Assembly: GCF_900590755.1 (NCBI RefSeq)
Contig: NZ_UUOC01000001.1
Location: 496,001 to 560,000, forward strand
From: Pseudomonas viridiflava
Lineage (GTDB): Bacteria; Pseudomonadota; Gammaproteobacteria; Pseudomonadales; Pseudomonadaceae
DNA length: 64,000 nucleotides
Reading direction: 5' to 3'
This document shows, piece by piece, positions 24,315 to 32,059 of the stretch. Numbering within the stretch: position 1 is the first letter of the stretch; each line of letters starts with the position of its first letter. Under the pieces are notes generated by a model. It was given only the letters and a program-made list of their open reading frames with translations. It did no database searches and was not told the origin of the DNA. The position numbers and the translations under genes are program-made.

Positions 24315-25214
24315 CTACAGATCAGGTCGCGGCGTCAGGCTCTCCAGCTGCGGGCAGGCCCAATCAACGAATGTCCGCACTCTGGGCGATAGCTGCAACG
24401 AGTGCGGATACACCAACTGCACCGGCAAGTCCCTGGGCTCGTAATCGCGCAAGACCCTGACCAGCTGGCCATCCGCCAGCTCATCCGCCACTTGATAATG
24501 CATCAGGCGGACAATCCCTACCCCCTGCACACAGGCCAGGCTGGCGGCGCGGATCTGGTTGCACACCAGTCTGGGAGCAATCTGTTCAACCCGCTCTTTG
24601 TCGCCGTGTCGGAAGTACCACTGTCGACCCTGTGACGCCAACGCAATACATCCGTGATCCCCCAGTGCTGCCGGGCTATCGAGGGCCGGCGCGGTACGCA
24701 GGTAATCAGGGCTGGCACAGGTCACCAATCGGGTGACGCCCACCTGACGCGCCACCATGGCAGAGTCCGGAAGATGGCCGACACGCAAGGCAAGGTCCAG
24801 GCGCTCATCCAGTAGCGCGACGACCTGATCGTGCAAGTTCAGCTCCACCGCCATTTCCCCGTGCTCCTTGAGATAGGCATTAACCAGAGGTGCCAGATAA
24901 CGCTGCCCGAATTCAACCGGCGCGGTGATGCGCAATACGCCACGGACAACTCCGTCCCGGGCCTCCAGGCGCTGCTCCATGTCATCGAAGTCAGCCAGCA
25001 TGCGGCGGCTCCAGGCCAGGTATTCCTCACCTTCGTCGGTCAGGGCCATGCGCCGGGTGCTGCGGTTCAGCAATCGCACCCCGAGATGCAGCTCCAATGC
25101 CGCCAGCGAGCGCACCAGGGATGCAACCGACTGGCCTGTCGAGTCGGCGGCCGAACTCAAGCTGCCGCTGTCGACGATCCGCACGAAATTGGCCATTGCC
25201 TTGAGTCTGTCCAT
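24315..25214 (-). CDS. LysR-family transcriptional regulator (CrgA/AaeR-like)
   Basis: The 299-aa regulator starts MDRLKAMANFVRIVDSGS, which is the usual N-terminus of the AaeR/CrgA branch; a GTG two codons earlier (25220) has AAGGGTGG upstream and could be the true start. HTH residues SVASLVRSLAALELHLGVRL are followed by the effector domain. It is divergent from the VOC/GST operon at 25342, which it probably controls, perhaps in response to an electrophile. Confidence 0.87.
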   Translation of the reverse strand: MDRLKAMANFVRIVDSGSLSSAADSTGQSVASLVRSLAALELHLGVRLLNRSTRRMALTDEGEEYLAWSRRMLADFDDMEQRLEARDGVVRGVLRITAPVEFGQRYLAPLVNAYLKEHGEMAVELNLHDQVVALLDERLDLALRVGHLPDSAMVARQVGVTRLVTCASPDYLRTAPALDSPAALGDHGCIALASQGRQWYFRHGDKERVEQIAPRLVCNQIRAASLACVQGVGIVRLMHYQVADELADGQLVRVLRDYEPRDLPVQLVYPHSLQLSPRVRTFVDWACPQLESLTPRPDL

Positions 25215-25341
25215 CGCCACCGTTGAGCCACCCTTTGATTAGTGCACTTACTGCACAGGTCTTGTCAGGTTCACACCATAGGTGAAAAACCTGCTCAGGT
25301 TGAAACTGGCGCCTGATTTCAATTGATGAGGAGCCTGCTCC

Positions 25342-25770
25342 ATGAGCCAGTTACCCAACCCCGCGCGGATTCTCGCATACGATCACATCGGCATCCGGGT
25401 CAGTGACCTGAACCGATCCATGGCTTTTTATCAGGCCTTGGGTTTTGTCGAGAGCGCACGCTTCCCGCGCTACGAAGCCAACGAAATGCTCAGCGCAGAT
25501 GGCGTGCGCATCAACCTGATCTTCAATGGTGCTCGCGTCCCTGAAGCTCACAACGTCCTGCTGGACGAGCCGATCAAATTGCCGGGCATTACCCACCCGG
25601 CGTTCATTACCGATGACCTCCAGGCGCTGCAGAACTGGCTGGAGCAACAGGGCATCGTGGTTACCGAGGGGCCGCACCCCATCGGGCCTCGACGCATCGC
25701 GCTGTTTTTCCGCGACCCTGATGGCAATGTTCTTGAATTCAACCAACTCATCAATGGAGACACACAATGA
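25342..25770 (+). CDS. VOC-family (glyoxalase-type) protein
   Basis: The 142-aa protein is a vicinal-oxygen-chelate fold protein: YDHIGIRVSDLNRSMAFYQALGF at the start and FFRDPDGNVLEFNQ at the end carry the metal-ligand His and Glu. Such proteins act as glyoxalases, dioxygenases or resistance proteins. GAGGAG lies eight bases before the start. The stop overlaps the GST start (ATGA), so the two are co-translated. A glutathione-linked detoxification step is likely (inference). Confidence 0.88.
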   Translation: MSQLPNPARILAYDHIGIRVSDLNRSMAFYQALGFVESARFPRYEANEMLSADGVRINLIFNGARVPEAHNVLLDEPIKLPGITHPAFITDDLQALQNWLEQQGIVVTEGPHPIGPRRIALFFRDPDGNVLEFNQLINGDTQ

Positions 25771-26354
25771 AACTGTACGATCTGGACGTCTCAGGCAACT
25801 GCTACAAAGTCAGGCTGTTCGCCTCCCTGGCCAATATCGAACTTGAACTCGTGCCGGTGGACCTCCTCAACGGAGCGCATAAAAAGCCGCCCTTCTCTGA
25901 CCTGAACCCGCTGTGCCAGGTGCCGGTGCTCGAAGACGGCGCCTATGTGCTGCGCGACTCCCAAGCCATTCTGGTGTACCTCGCGGGCCAATACGGCGGG
26001 CTGGCGTGGTGGCCGAGCAACCCTCATGGACAGGCGGACATTGTGCAGTGGCTGTCATTTGCCGCCAACGAAGTGGCGCACAGCGTCAACGCTGCGCGGT
26101 TGGTGCTGAAATTCGGCTATGCGCTGGACCATTCACAGGCTGTTGCAAATTCGGCAAGGGTGCTGTCGATACTGGATAAACATCTGGAGCATAACGACTG
26201 GCTGTCAATCAACCGGCCTTCCATTGCCGATTGCGCGGTCTACCCCTATGTCGTACTGGCCCCGGAGGGTGATGTGGACCTTGGACCCTATCGCCATGTC
26301 ATTCGCTGGATCGAGCGGCTGGAGAACCTGCCGGGTTATCTGCCCAAACCTTGA
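25767..26354 (+). CDS. Glutathione S-transferase family protein
   Basis: The 195-aa protein has an N-terminal thioredoxin-like GST domain (KLYDLDVSGNCYKVRLFASL, then NPLCQVPVLEDG and LRDSQAILVYLA, the glutathione-binding cis-Pro and Glu/Asp-Ser pattern) and a C-terminal helical domain. S9 or nearby S/C residues could be catalytic. It is coupled to the VOC gene, and GGAGA precedes its ATG. Together they probably handle a reactive carbonyl or halogenated compound using glutathione. Confidence 0.88.
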   Translation: MKLYDLDVSGNCYKVRLFASLANIELELVPVDLLNGAHKKPPFSDLNPLCQVPVLEDGAYVLRDSQAILVYLAGQYGGLAWWPSNPHGQADIVQWLSFAANEVAHSVNAARLVLKFGYALDHSQAVANSARVLSILDKHLEHNDWLSINRPSIADCAVYPYVVLAPEGDVDLGPYRHVIRWIERLENLPGYLPKP

Positions 26355-26384
26355 ACACCTCGGGCGTCAACAGACATAAAAAGC

Positions 26385-26429
26385 AAAACTGCCATGTGCT
26401 TCCTTCGTTCCTTCTTGCGTCGCAGTTTT
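26385..26429. other. Inverted repeat upstream of the second TonB receptor
   Basis: AAAACTGC (26385-26392) pairs perfectly with GCAGTTTT (26422-26429) around a pyrimidine-rich 29-base loop. It ends 37 bases before the receptor start and could be a GST-operon terminator or a leader structure of the receptor mRNA. Confidence 0.4.
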
Positions 26430-26466
26430 CATTGTCTGTTTTCTACGTATGCCCGGAGTGTTCTTG

Positions 26467-28587
26467 ATGTCCTCACCCAAATCCCTCGCTGCCCTGCTGG
26501 GCCTGGCACTTGCCTGTCCTGCCATCGTCCAGGCTGAGGGCATCGAGCTGGGCCAGGTGTTGATTCGGGATCAGGAACTCAACGGCGAAGACCAGCCGGT
26601 GGAGGACGCCAAGGCGCGGCTGGCGAAAGTGCCCGGCGGCACCAATGTCGTCGACATGCGCCGCCCGCTGCAGGGTCGCGTGGCGTCGAACCAGGATGTG
26701 CTGGCTTATCAGCCTGGGGTCTATGCCCAGTCTGCGGGCAACGAAGGGGTGAAAATCTCGGTCCGTGGTTCGGGCATCAATCGCGCGCCGGGCGCCCACG
26801 CTTCCGGGCTCTACACCATGCTCGACGGCCTGCCCCTCACCGGCCCCGGCGGCACGCCGTATGAGTTGCTTGAGCCGCTCTGGGTTGACCATGTGCAAGT
26901 GCTGCGCGGTGCCAATGGCTTTGAACGAGGCGCGCTGGCACTGGGTGGCGCCATCGATTACGTCAGCCACACCGGCTACGACGCCCCGCTGCTGCAAGTG
27001 CGCTACGCAATGGGTAGCCATGGTTATCAGCAGCGTCAGGTCAGTTCCGGCCAGGTGCTGGGTGACTTCGACTATAACCTGTCCATGACTGACGCCAAAT
27101 CGGACGGCTATCAGGACCACACTGCCAGCCAGAGCCAGGGGGTGATCGCCAACTTCGGCTATCGCTTCAGCCCGAACCTGGAAACCCGCTTCTATATACG
27201 CCACCGGGAAACCGAAAACGACCTGGCCGGCCGCGTCACCAAACAGTCCATTGAACATGAACCGAAGGCTGCCAACCCCACCTATGTGGCGCGGGACTAC
27301 AACCGCGACGAACCGGGCAGCACCTTCATCGGCAACAAGACCACGTGGTACATCGACGACGATTCGAGCCTGCAAACCGGTCTTGTCTATCACGACTACC
27401 CGATGGACCTGCGCGAAGGGCCGAACCGTCTGCGCGTCGCCTACACCGATGTCAGTGGGACCTTCGACTACAAACGTCGCGATACCCTCTGGGGGCTGGA
27501 AAGCAACAGCACCCTGGGCTTGCGCGTGACCAAGCACTTGCCCAATGTCGGTGCCAGCGAGTTCGTGCGAATCCCCACGGGTAACACCGCTGGCTACGCA
27601 CCCGGCACGAAGATTCGCGACTTCACCTATCAGGGTTCGGACACCGTGCTGCATGTTGGCAATGATCTGGAAATCGCCGACGACCTGTGGCTGACCACGG
27701 GTCTGGCCGCCATCTACACCCGCCGGGAAAGTGCTGTGACCTACCCCGACACGGGCGGCAAGGTCAGCATCGGCGACTGGGATTACGCGCCGCGTCTGGG
27801 CATGCGCTATCAGTTGACTCCTGACCTGCAAGTGTTCGGCAACCTGAGCCGTTCGGTCGAAGGGCCGCATCCCTGGTCAATGATCTACAGCTCCAATCAG
27901 TTCTTCCCGGCGGGCAGTGGCGTGTCCACGGGTGCCCAGCGTGTGCCGGTCAGATTGCAGAACCAGACCGCGACCACCCTGGAACTCGGCGGGCGCGGCG
28001 ACAGTACGTTGGGGCAATGGAGCCTGGCCTGGTACTACGCGCAGGTGCGCCACGAATTGCTTTCGGTATTGCCGGACGCCAACGCCACCACGCCTTATGA
28101 ACTCAATGCCAGCCCCACCGTGCATCAGGGTGTGGAGGCCAGCCTGCAAAGTAAATTGTGGTCACATCAAGGCGGCGAGCTGAGTTTGCGTCAGGCCTAT
28201 ACCTTCAGCGATTTCCACTACCGAGATGACGATCGTTTTGGCAACAACCGGCTGCCGGGGCTGCCGATGCATTATTACCAGGGCGAACTGCGCTATGACT
28301 GGCCTCAAGGTTTCTTCGCGGCAGTGGATACGCAGCTGGTGTCCAAGGTCGCGGTGGATTACGCCAACAGTTATTACGCTGACCCTTACGCGCTGTTGGG
28401 CGCAACGCTGGGTTACAACGCGCCCAAGAATGATTGGCAGGGCTGGTTGAATATGCGAAACCTGACCAACAAGCATTACGCTGCGACCGTCACTCCGGGT
28501 TACGACGACAAGGGCCTTGATGCTGCACGTTCTACGCCGGGTGAAGGGCTGGGGTTGTATGTGGGGGTTTCGTGGAGTTTGCGTTAG
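26467..28587 (+). CDS. TonB-dependent receptor
   Basis: The 706-aa outer-membrane receptor has a signal peptide cleaved near residue 23 (PAIVQA/EG). The plug follows (VLAYQPGVYAQSAGNEGVK, MLDGLPLTGPGGTPY, HVQVLRGANGFERGALALGG) and a barrel ends GLYVGVSWSLR. The plug resembles FecA/IutA-like receptors but the ligand is unknown. The ATG at 26467 was chosen over 26449 because GGAG lies eight bases upstream and the signal peptide begins there. I see no Fur-like box. It follows the GST gene by about 110 bases on the same strand, so partial co-transcription is possible. Confidence 0.9.
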   Translation: MSSPKSLAALLGLALACPAIVQAEGIELGQVLIRDQELNGEDQPVEDAKARLAKVPGGTNVVDMRRPLQGRVASNQDVLAYQPGVYAQSAGNEGVKISVRGSGINRAPGAHASGLYTMLDGLPLTGPGGTPYELLEPLWVDHVQVLRGANGFERGALALGGAIDYVSHTGYDAPLLQVRYAMGSHGYQQRQVSSGQVLGDFDYNLSMTDAKSDGYQDHTASQSQGVIANFGYRFSPNLETRFYIRHRETENDLAGRVTKQSIEHEPKAANPTYVARDYNRDEPGSTFIGNKTTWYIDDDSSLQTGLVYHDYPMDLREGPNRLRVAYTDVSGTFDYKRRDTLWGLESNSTLGLRVTKHLPNVGASEFVRIPTGNTAGYAPGTKIRDFTYQGSDTVLHVGNDLEIADDLWLTTGLAAIYTRRESAVTYPDTGGKVSIGDWDYAPRLGMRYQLTPDLQVFGNLSRSVEGPHPWSMIYSSNQFFPAGSGVSTGAQRVPVRLQNQTATTLELGGRGDSTLGQWSLAWYYAQVRHELLSVLPDANATTPYELNASPTVHQGVEASLQSKLWSHQGGELSLRQAYTFSDFHYRDDDRFGNNRLPGLPMHYYQGELRYDWPQGFFAAVDTQLVSKVAVDYANSYYADPYALLGATLGYNAPKNDWQGWLNMRNLTNKHYAATVTPGYDDKGLDAARSTPGEGLGLYVGVSWSLR

Positions 28588-29239
28588 GGGTAAGTGTTGG
28601 TTGATCTTTCGGCATTGTTTTGGATCAAAACGGGGCGCTAAACTGCCTTAAACAAAGCGCTGCGCCTTGTATGGAGTGGCAGCAACAGCAGTTTGGCGCT
28701 GCTGAGTCTGGTTCCGTCCTGACGTCCGGGTCACTTTTGTTTTGGCGCTCTTGTTTTCTGGAGCAGACCAAAACCATTGCGCTGGCGTACGGCCCCCGCT
28801 TCGCGGCGGTTCCTTCGCTCCGGCGCCGTGGTGTGGGCACGCGCCGAAGGGCCATCCCTGGCCCAGCGGCGCTCGCTCGGCATCCATGCCGAGCGACCCA
28901 CACCACGACACCTCCACTCAGCCTCCCGACGCGCGTTTGGCGGTGCTCATGAAATCGCGGCAGAAAAAGCAAAATCAAAAGCAAAAGCAAATCTGCTTTG
29001 CAAATTTTTCCAGTGGTTTAACTGGATGATTGACGCCCGTCGTGGCCGCCGCCCCACCAAAAACACCCCAAACCTCCCAATATCGATAAAGAAATCCCGC
29101 TCCAGCTTAACGGTGGCAGTTTGCTTCTCCATAATTTGATACTGTGTCATCGGATTTTTCGGGACGAACGTGATTCAAGAGTGTCTTCTCATGACCTGAG
29201 CATGCATTTACCCGTTTCAAAAGCCTCAAGGGGAAAGTT
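28588..29239. other. Gene-free region upstream of the bacteriophytochrome
   Basis: No ORF in this 652-base stretch looks like a gene. Short frames exist on both strands but are Arg/Ala/His-rich products of GC-rich structured DNA. GTTTTGG (28739-28745) and CCAAAAC (28768-28774) form one inverted repeat, and a larger nested element lies at 28827-28907. The AT-rich part from about 28960 should contain the promoter of the phytochrome gene. Confidence 0.5.
28827..28907. other. Nested hairpin element with three-way-junction layout
   Basis: An outer 11-bp stem (CGTGGTGTGGG at 28827-28837 with CCCACACCACG at 28897-28907) encloses two perfect hairpins. Arm 1 is 28841-28872: GCGCCG/CGGCGC, then GGGCCA/TGGCCC around TCCC. 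Arm 2 is 28874-28895: CGCTCGGCAT/ATGCCGAGCG. Only three, one and one bases are unpaired at the junction. This may be a structured RNA or a Pseudomonas intergenic repeat; the sequence alone does not decide. Confidence 0.5.
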
Positions 29240-31498
29240 TTGACCGCTATTGACACTCAGACATCGCTGCAGGCGGCCATTGATAACTGCGCTCGTGAGC
29301 CGATCCGGATTCCGGGCAGTATTCAGCCCCAGGGTTTCCTGGTTGTCATTGATGAACCGTCGATGACGGTTGTTCAGATCAGCGAAAACATCGCTCAGTG
29401 GCTGAATGTCGATGCCAGCGCTCTGTTGGGGTGTGAGCTGGACGCGCTGGTCAAGAATGGGTCGGCGTTCATCACTCAGCTGGGTGAGCTGGATGAGGAT
29501 GAATCCCAGCCGTTCCATGTCGGCGATGTGACCTTTATCAAAGGCGATCGCAGTGGACAGCCTGTGGCCCTGATGCTGCACCGCCATGCCGGTGTGTTGA
29601 TCGCAGAATTCGAGCCAGCTAGCGACACCGCCACTGCCCACGGCCGGCTGTATCCGCTGGTGCGCTCATTCATCAGTCAGATGCGTGAAGAAGAAAGCGT
29701 CGACGAGCTGTGTGAACGCTCGGCGCGGTTCATCAAGCGGATTACCGGCTTTGGTCGGGTCAATACTTACCGGTTCGATAAAGACGGCAACGGGGTCGTC
29801 AATGCAGAAGCCGCCGATGCTGGTTACCCGAGCTACCTGGGGCTGTGCTTCCCCGCCTCGGACATTCCCACCCAGGCACGGGAGCTTTACTGCGCCAACC
29901 GGATACGCATTATTGCCGATGCTGATTACATCCCGTCTCCAATAATCCCGGCGAACAATCCCACAACTCAGGGTCCGCTCGACCTGAGCTATGCGACGCT
30001 ACGCAGTGTTTCCCCGGTGCATTTGCAGTACATGCGCAACATGGGCACCGGCGCCTCGATGTCGATTTCCATCGTGGTCGATGGTCATCTGTGGGGCCTG
30101 GTGTCGTGTCACAACACAGCGCCCCTGCCCGTCAGTTTCCAGACACGCTCGGCGTGCGAGCTGTTAGGTCGGGTTCTGTCGTTGCAGGTGGAAACCAAAG
30201 AAGCCCACGTGCGCAACCAGCGAATGCTGAGTCTGAGAAAGGACATCGTGCGCATGCTCGCGGCGATGGCTGATCATGACAGCGTGTTCAAGGGCCTCAG
30301 AGCCCAACCTGATACCTTTATCCGCTTCGTCGGTGCCCACGGCGCAGCCATGGTCTCGGACGAGGAATGTCACCTGTTCGGCCAGACTCCGCCGGAGAAG
30401 CAGGTTCGTGCGCTGGCATCCTGGCTGGCTGAACGGGACGGTTCCGAAGTTTTTCAGACCGACAACGTCGGCCGGGACATCCCACAGCTGCCAGCACTGG
30501 CGAAATCAGTCAGCGGTGCCCTGTCGGTGTCCATTTCCGAGCTGCATTCCAATTACCTGATCTGGTTCAAGCCCGAACAGACCCAGGTGGTCAACTGGGC
30601 CGGTCGCCCCGAAAAATCGATCGACCCCACTGGCTCGCTGACCCCTCGGCGCAGTTTCGACCTGTGGAAACAGACCGTTGAAGGCTTTTCCACGCCGTGG
30701 CAGGAAACCGAGCTGGAAGGCGTGGCCGAGTTGCGTCTCGCGGTGCTGGGGATCGTGCTGCGCAAAGCCGAAGAAATGGCCCAGCTGGCCACCGAACTCA
30801 AACGCAGCAATAAAGAACTTGAAGCGTTTTCCTACAGCGTTTCCCACGACCTGCGGGCCCCGCTGCGGCATATCGCCGGTTATGCCGAGCTGCTCGGAGA
30901 CATGGAACAGGGCAACCTTTCAGAGCGCGGGCAGCGTTTCCTCGGCACCATTGGCGAGTCGGCCAAGTTCGCCGGCACCCTGGTGGACAATCTGCTGAGC
31001 TTCTCGCAGATGGGCCGCTCGGCGATGCGCCAGTCAGAGGTCAACCTGAGCGCCATGGTTGATCAGATCCAGCGCGAAATGAGGCCCGATTACGAAGGCC
31101 GGACCATTGAGTGGATCGTTCGCGATCTGCCCATCATCCGCGCTGACCCGGCATTTCTGCACCTGGCCATGCGCAACCTGCTGGCCAATGCCATCAAATA
31201 CACCCGCAACGAGCCCGTTGCCGTGATCGAAGTCGACGCGGTCGCCAATGCTGGCGGTGTTGAGGTCAGCGTGCGCGACAACGGCGTGGGCTTTGACATG
31301 CAGTACGCCGACAAACTGTTTGGTGTCTTCCAGCGCCTGCACCGGATGGAAGAATTCGAAGGCACGGGCATCGGTCTGGCGAACGTGCGACGCATCATCG
31401 AGCGCCATGGCGGCACGGTCCATGCTCGTGGGGTGCTCAATGAGGGCGCGACATTCTCTTTCACTCTGCCAAACAAACCACTGAGTTCGGTTAGCTGA
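29240..31498 (+). CDS. bphP: Bacteriophytochrome histidine kinase
   Basis: The 752-aa photoreceptor has the PAS-GAF-PHY-kinase layout. C17 is the biliverdin-attachment cysteine (DNCAREPIRIPGSIQPQG). The GAF domain has PASDIP with D208 and the chromophore histidine H261 in SPVHLQYMRNMG. The PHY tongue carries PRRSF (469-473). The kinase has H536 in SVSHDLRAP and an ATPase domain (NLLANAIKYT, GTGIGLANV). All residues for a photoactive red/far-red sensor are present. Start is TTG with AAGGGGAA upstream, consistent with the position of C17. No heme oxygenase (bphO) gene adjoins it, so biliverdin must come from elsewhere. The response regulator 71 bases downstream is its probable partner. Confidence 0.95.
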   Translation: MTAIDTQTSLQAAIDNCAREPIRIPGSIQPQGFLVVIDEPSMTVVQISENIAQWLNVDASALLGCELDALVKNGSAFITQLGELDEDESQPFHVGDVTFIKGDRSGQPVALMLHRHAGVLIAEFEPASDTATAHGRLYPLVRSFISQMREEESVDELCERSARFIKRITGFGRVNTYRFDKDGNGVVNAEAADAGYPSYLGLCFPASDIPTQARELYCANRIRIIADADYIPSPIIPANNPTTQGPLDLSYATLRSVSPVHLQYMRNMGTGASMSISIVVDGHLWGLVSCHNTAPLPVSFQTRSACELLGRVLSLQVETKEAHVRNQRMLSLRKDIVRMLAAMADHDSVFKGLRAQPDTFIRFVGAHGAAMVSDEECHLFGQTPPEKQVRALASWLAERDGSEVFQTDNVGRDIPQLPALAKSVSGALSVSISELHSNYLIWFKPEQTQVVNWAGRPEKSIDPTGSLTPRRSFDLWKQTVEGFSTPWQETELEGVAELRLAVLGIVLRKAEEMAQLATELKRSNKELEAFSYSVSHDLRAPLRHIAGYAELLGDMEQGNLSERGQRFLGTIGESAKFAGTLVDNLLSFSQMGRSAMRQSEVNLSAMVDQIQREMRPDYEGRTIEWIVRDLPIIRADPAFLHLAMRNLLANAIKYTRNEPVAVIEVDAVANAGGVEVSVRDNGVGFDMQYADKLFGVFQRLHRMEEFEGTGIGLANVRRIIERHGGTVHARGVLNEGATFSFTLPNKPLSSVS

Positions 31499-31569
31499 AC
31501 TCAAAACGAAGCGATTCAAAGTAAAGCTCTCTGAAATAAAGCATTCGGAAAAGAGTCCGGAGGAAAAAC

Positions 31570-32031
31570 ATGTTAAAGCCCATTTTGCTGGTCGAAGACA
31601 ACCCCAACGATCTGGAGCTGACCCTCGTCGCTCTGGAACGCAGTCAACTGGCCAATGAAGTGATCGTACTGCGTGACGGTGCCGAGGCACTGGATTACCT
31701 GTTTCGTCGCAACGCTTACACCGAGCGTGTGGACGGCAATCCCGCAGTGCTGCTGCTGGACCTGAAATTGCCCAAGGTTGATGGCTTGCAAGTGCTGGAC
31801 GCCATTCGCCAGGCCGAAGAACTGCGCAGCATCCCGGTGGTCATGCTGACCTCCTCCCGTGAGGAGCCGGACTTGTCCAAGGCCTATCAGCTCGGCGTTA
31901 ACGCCTACGTGGTCAAACCCGTGGAGTTCAAGGAATTCGTCAGCGCCATCTCCGACCTGGGCATTTTCTGGGCCGTACTGAACGAACCGCCACCTGGTTC
32001 GGTCAGAGCTCAGCGTCGTCCAAGTTCCTGA
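31570..32031 (+). CDS. CheY-like single-domain response regulator
   Basis: The 153-aa protein is a receiver domain of the Rcp1/phytochrome-partner type, with acid pocket ED near residues 9-10, phosphoacceptor D64 in LLLDLKLPKVDG, then MLTSSREEPDL and the Lys in VVKPVEF. It lacks an output domain. GGAGGA lies six bases before the ATG, a strong site. Lying right behind bphP, it is the expected phosphate acceptor, and may pass the phosphate to the hybrid kinase gene that follows. Confidence 0.94.
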   Translation: MLKPILLVEDNPNDLELTLVALERSQLANEVIVLRDGAEALDYLFRRNAYTERVDGNPAVLLLDLKLPKVDGLQVLDAIRQAEELRSIPVVMLTSSREEPDLSKAYQLGVNAYVVKPVEFKEFVSAISDLGIFWAVLNEPPPGSVRAQRRPSS

Positions 32032-32059
32032 CCTGTATAGATAAAGTGCAGCCGACTTA

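Noticed and set aside
26355..26466. Fur box in front of the second TonB receptor
   Set aside because: Only an AAAACTGC/GCAGTTTT repeat is present; no ATGA...TCAT-type 19-bp site was found.
26473..27870. Minus-strand 465-aa frame
   Set aside because: Antisense shadow of the TonB receptor gene, whose signal peptide and plug are clear.
28777..29139. Plus-strand frame rich in Arg/Ala/His
   Set aside because: Product of GC-rich palindromic DNA; the inverted repeats explain the open frame. Similar frames exist on the other strand.
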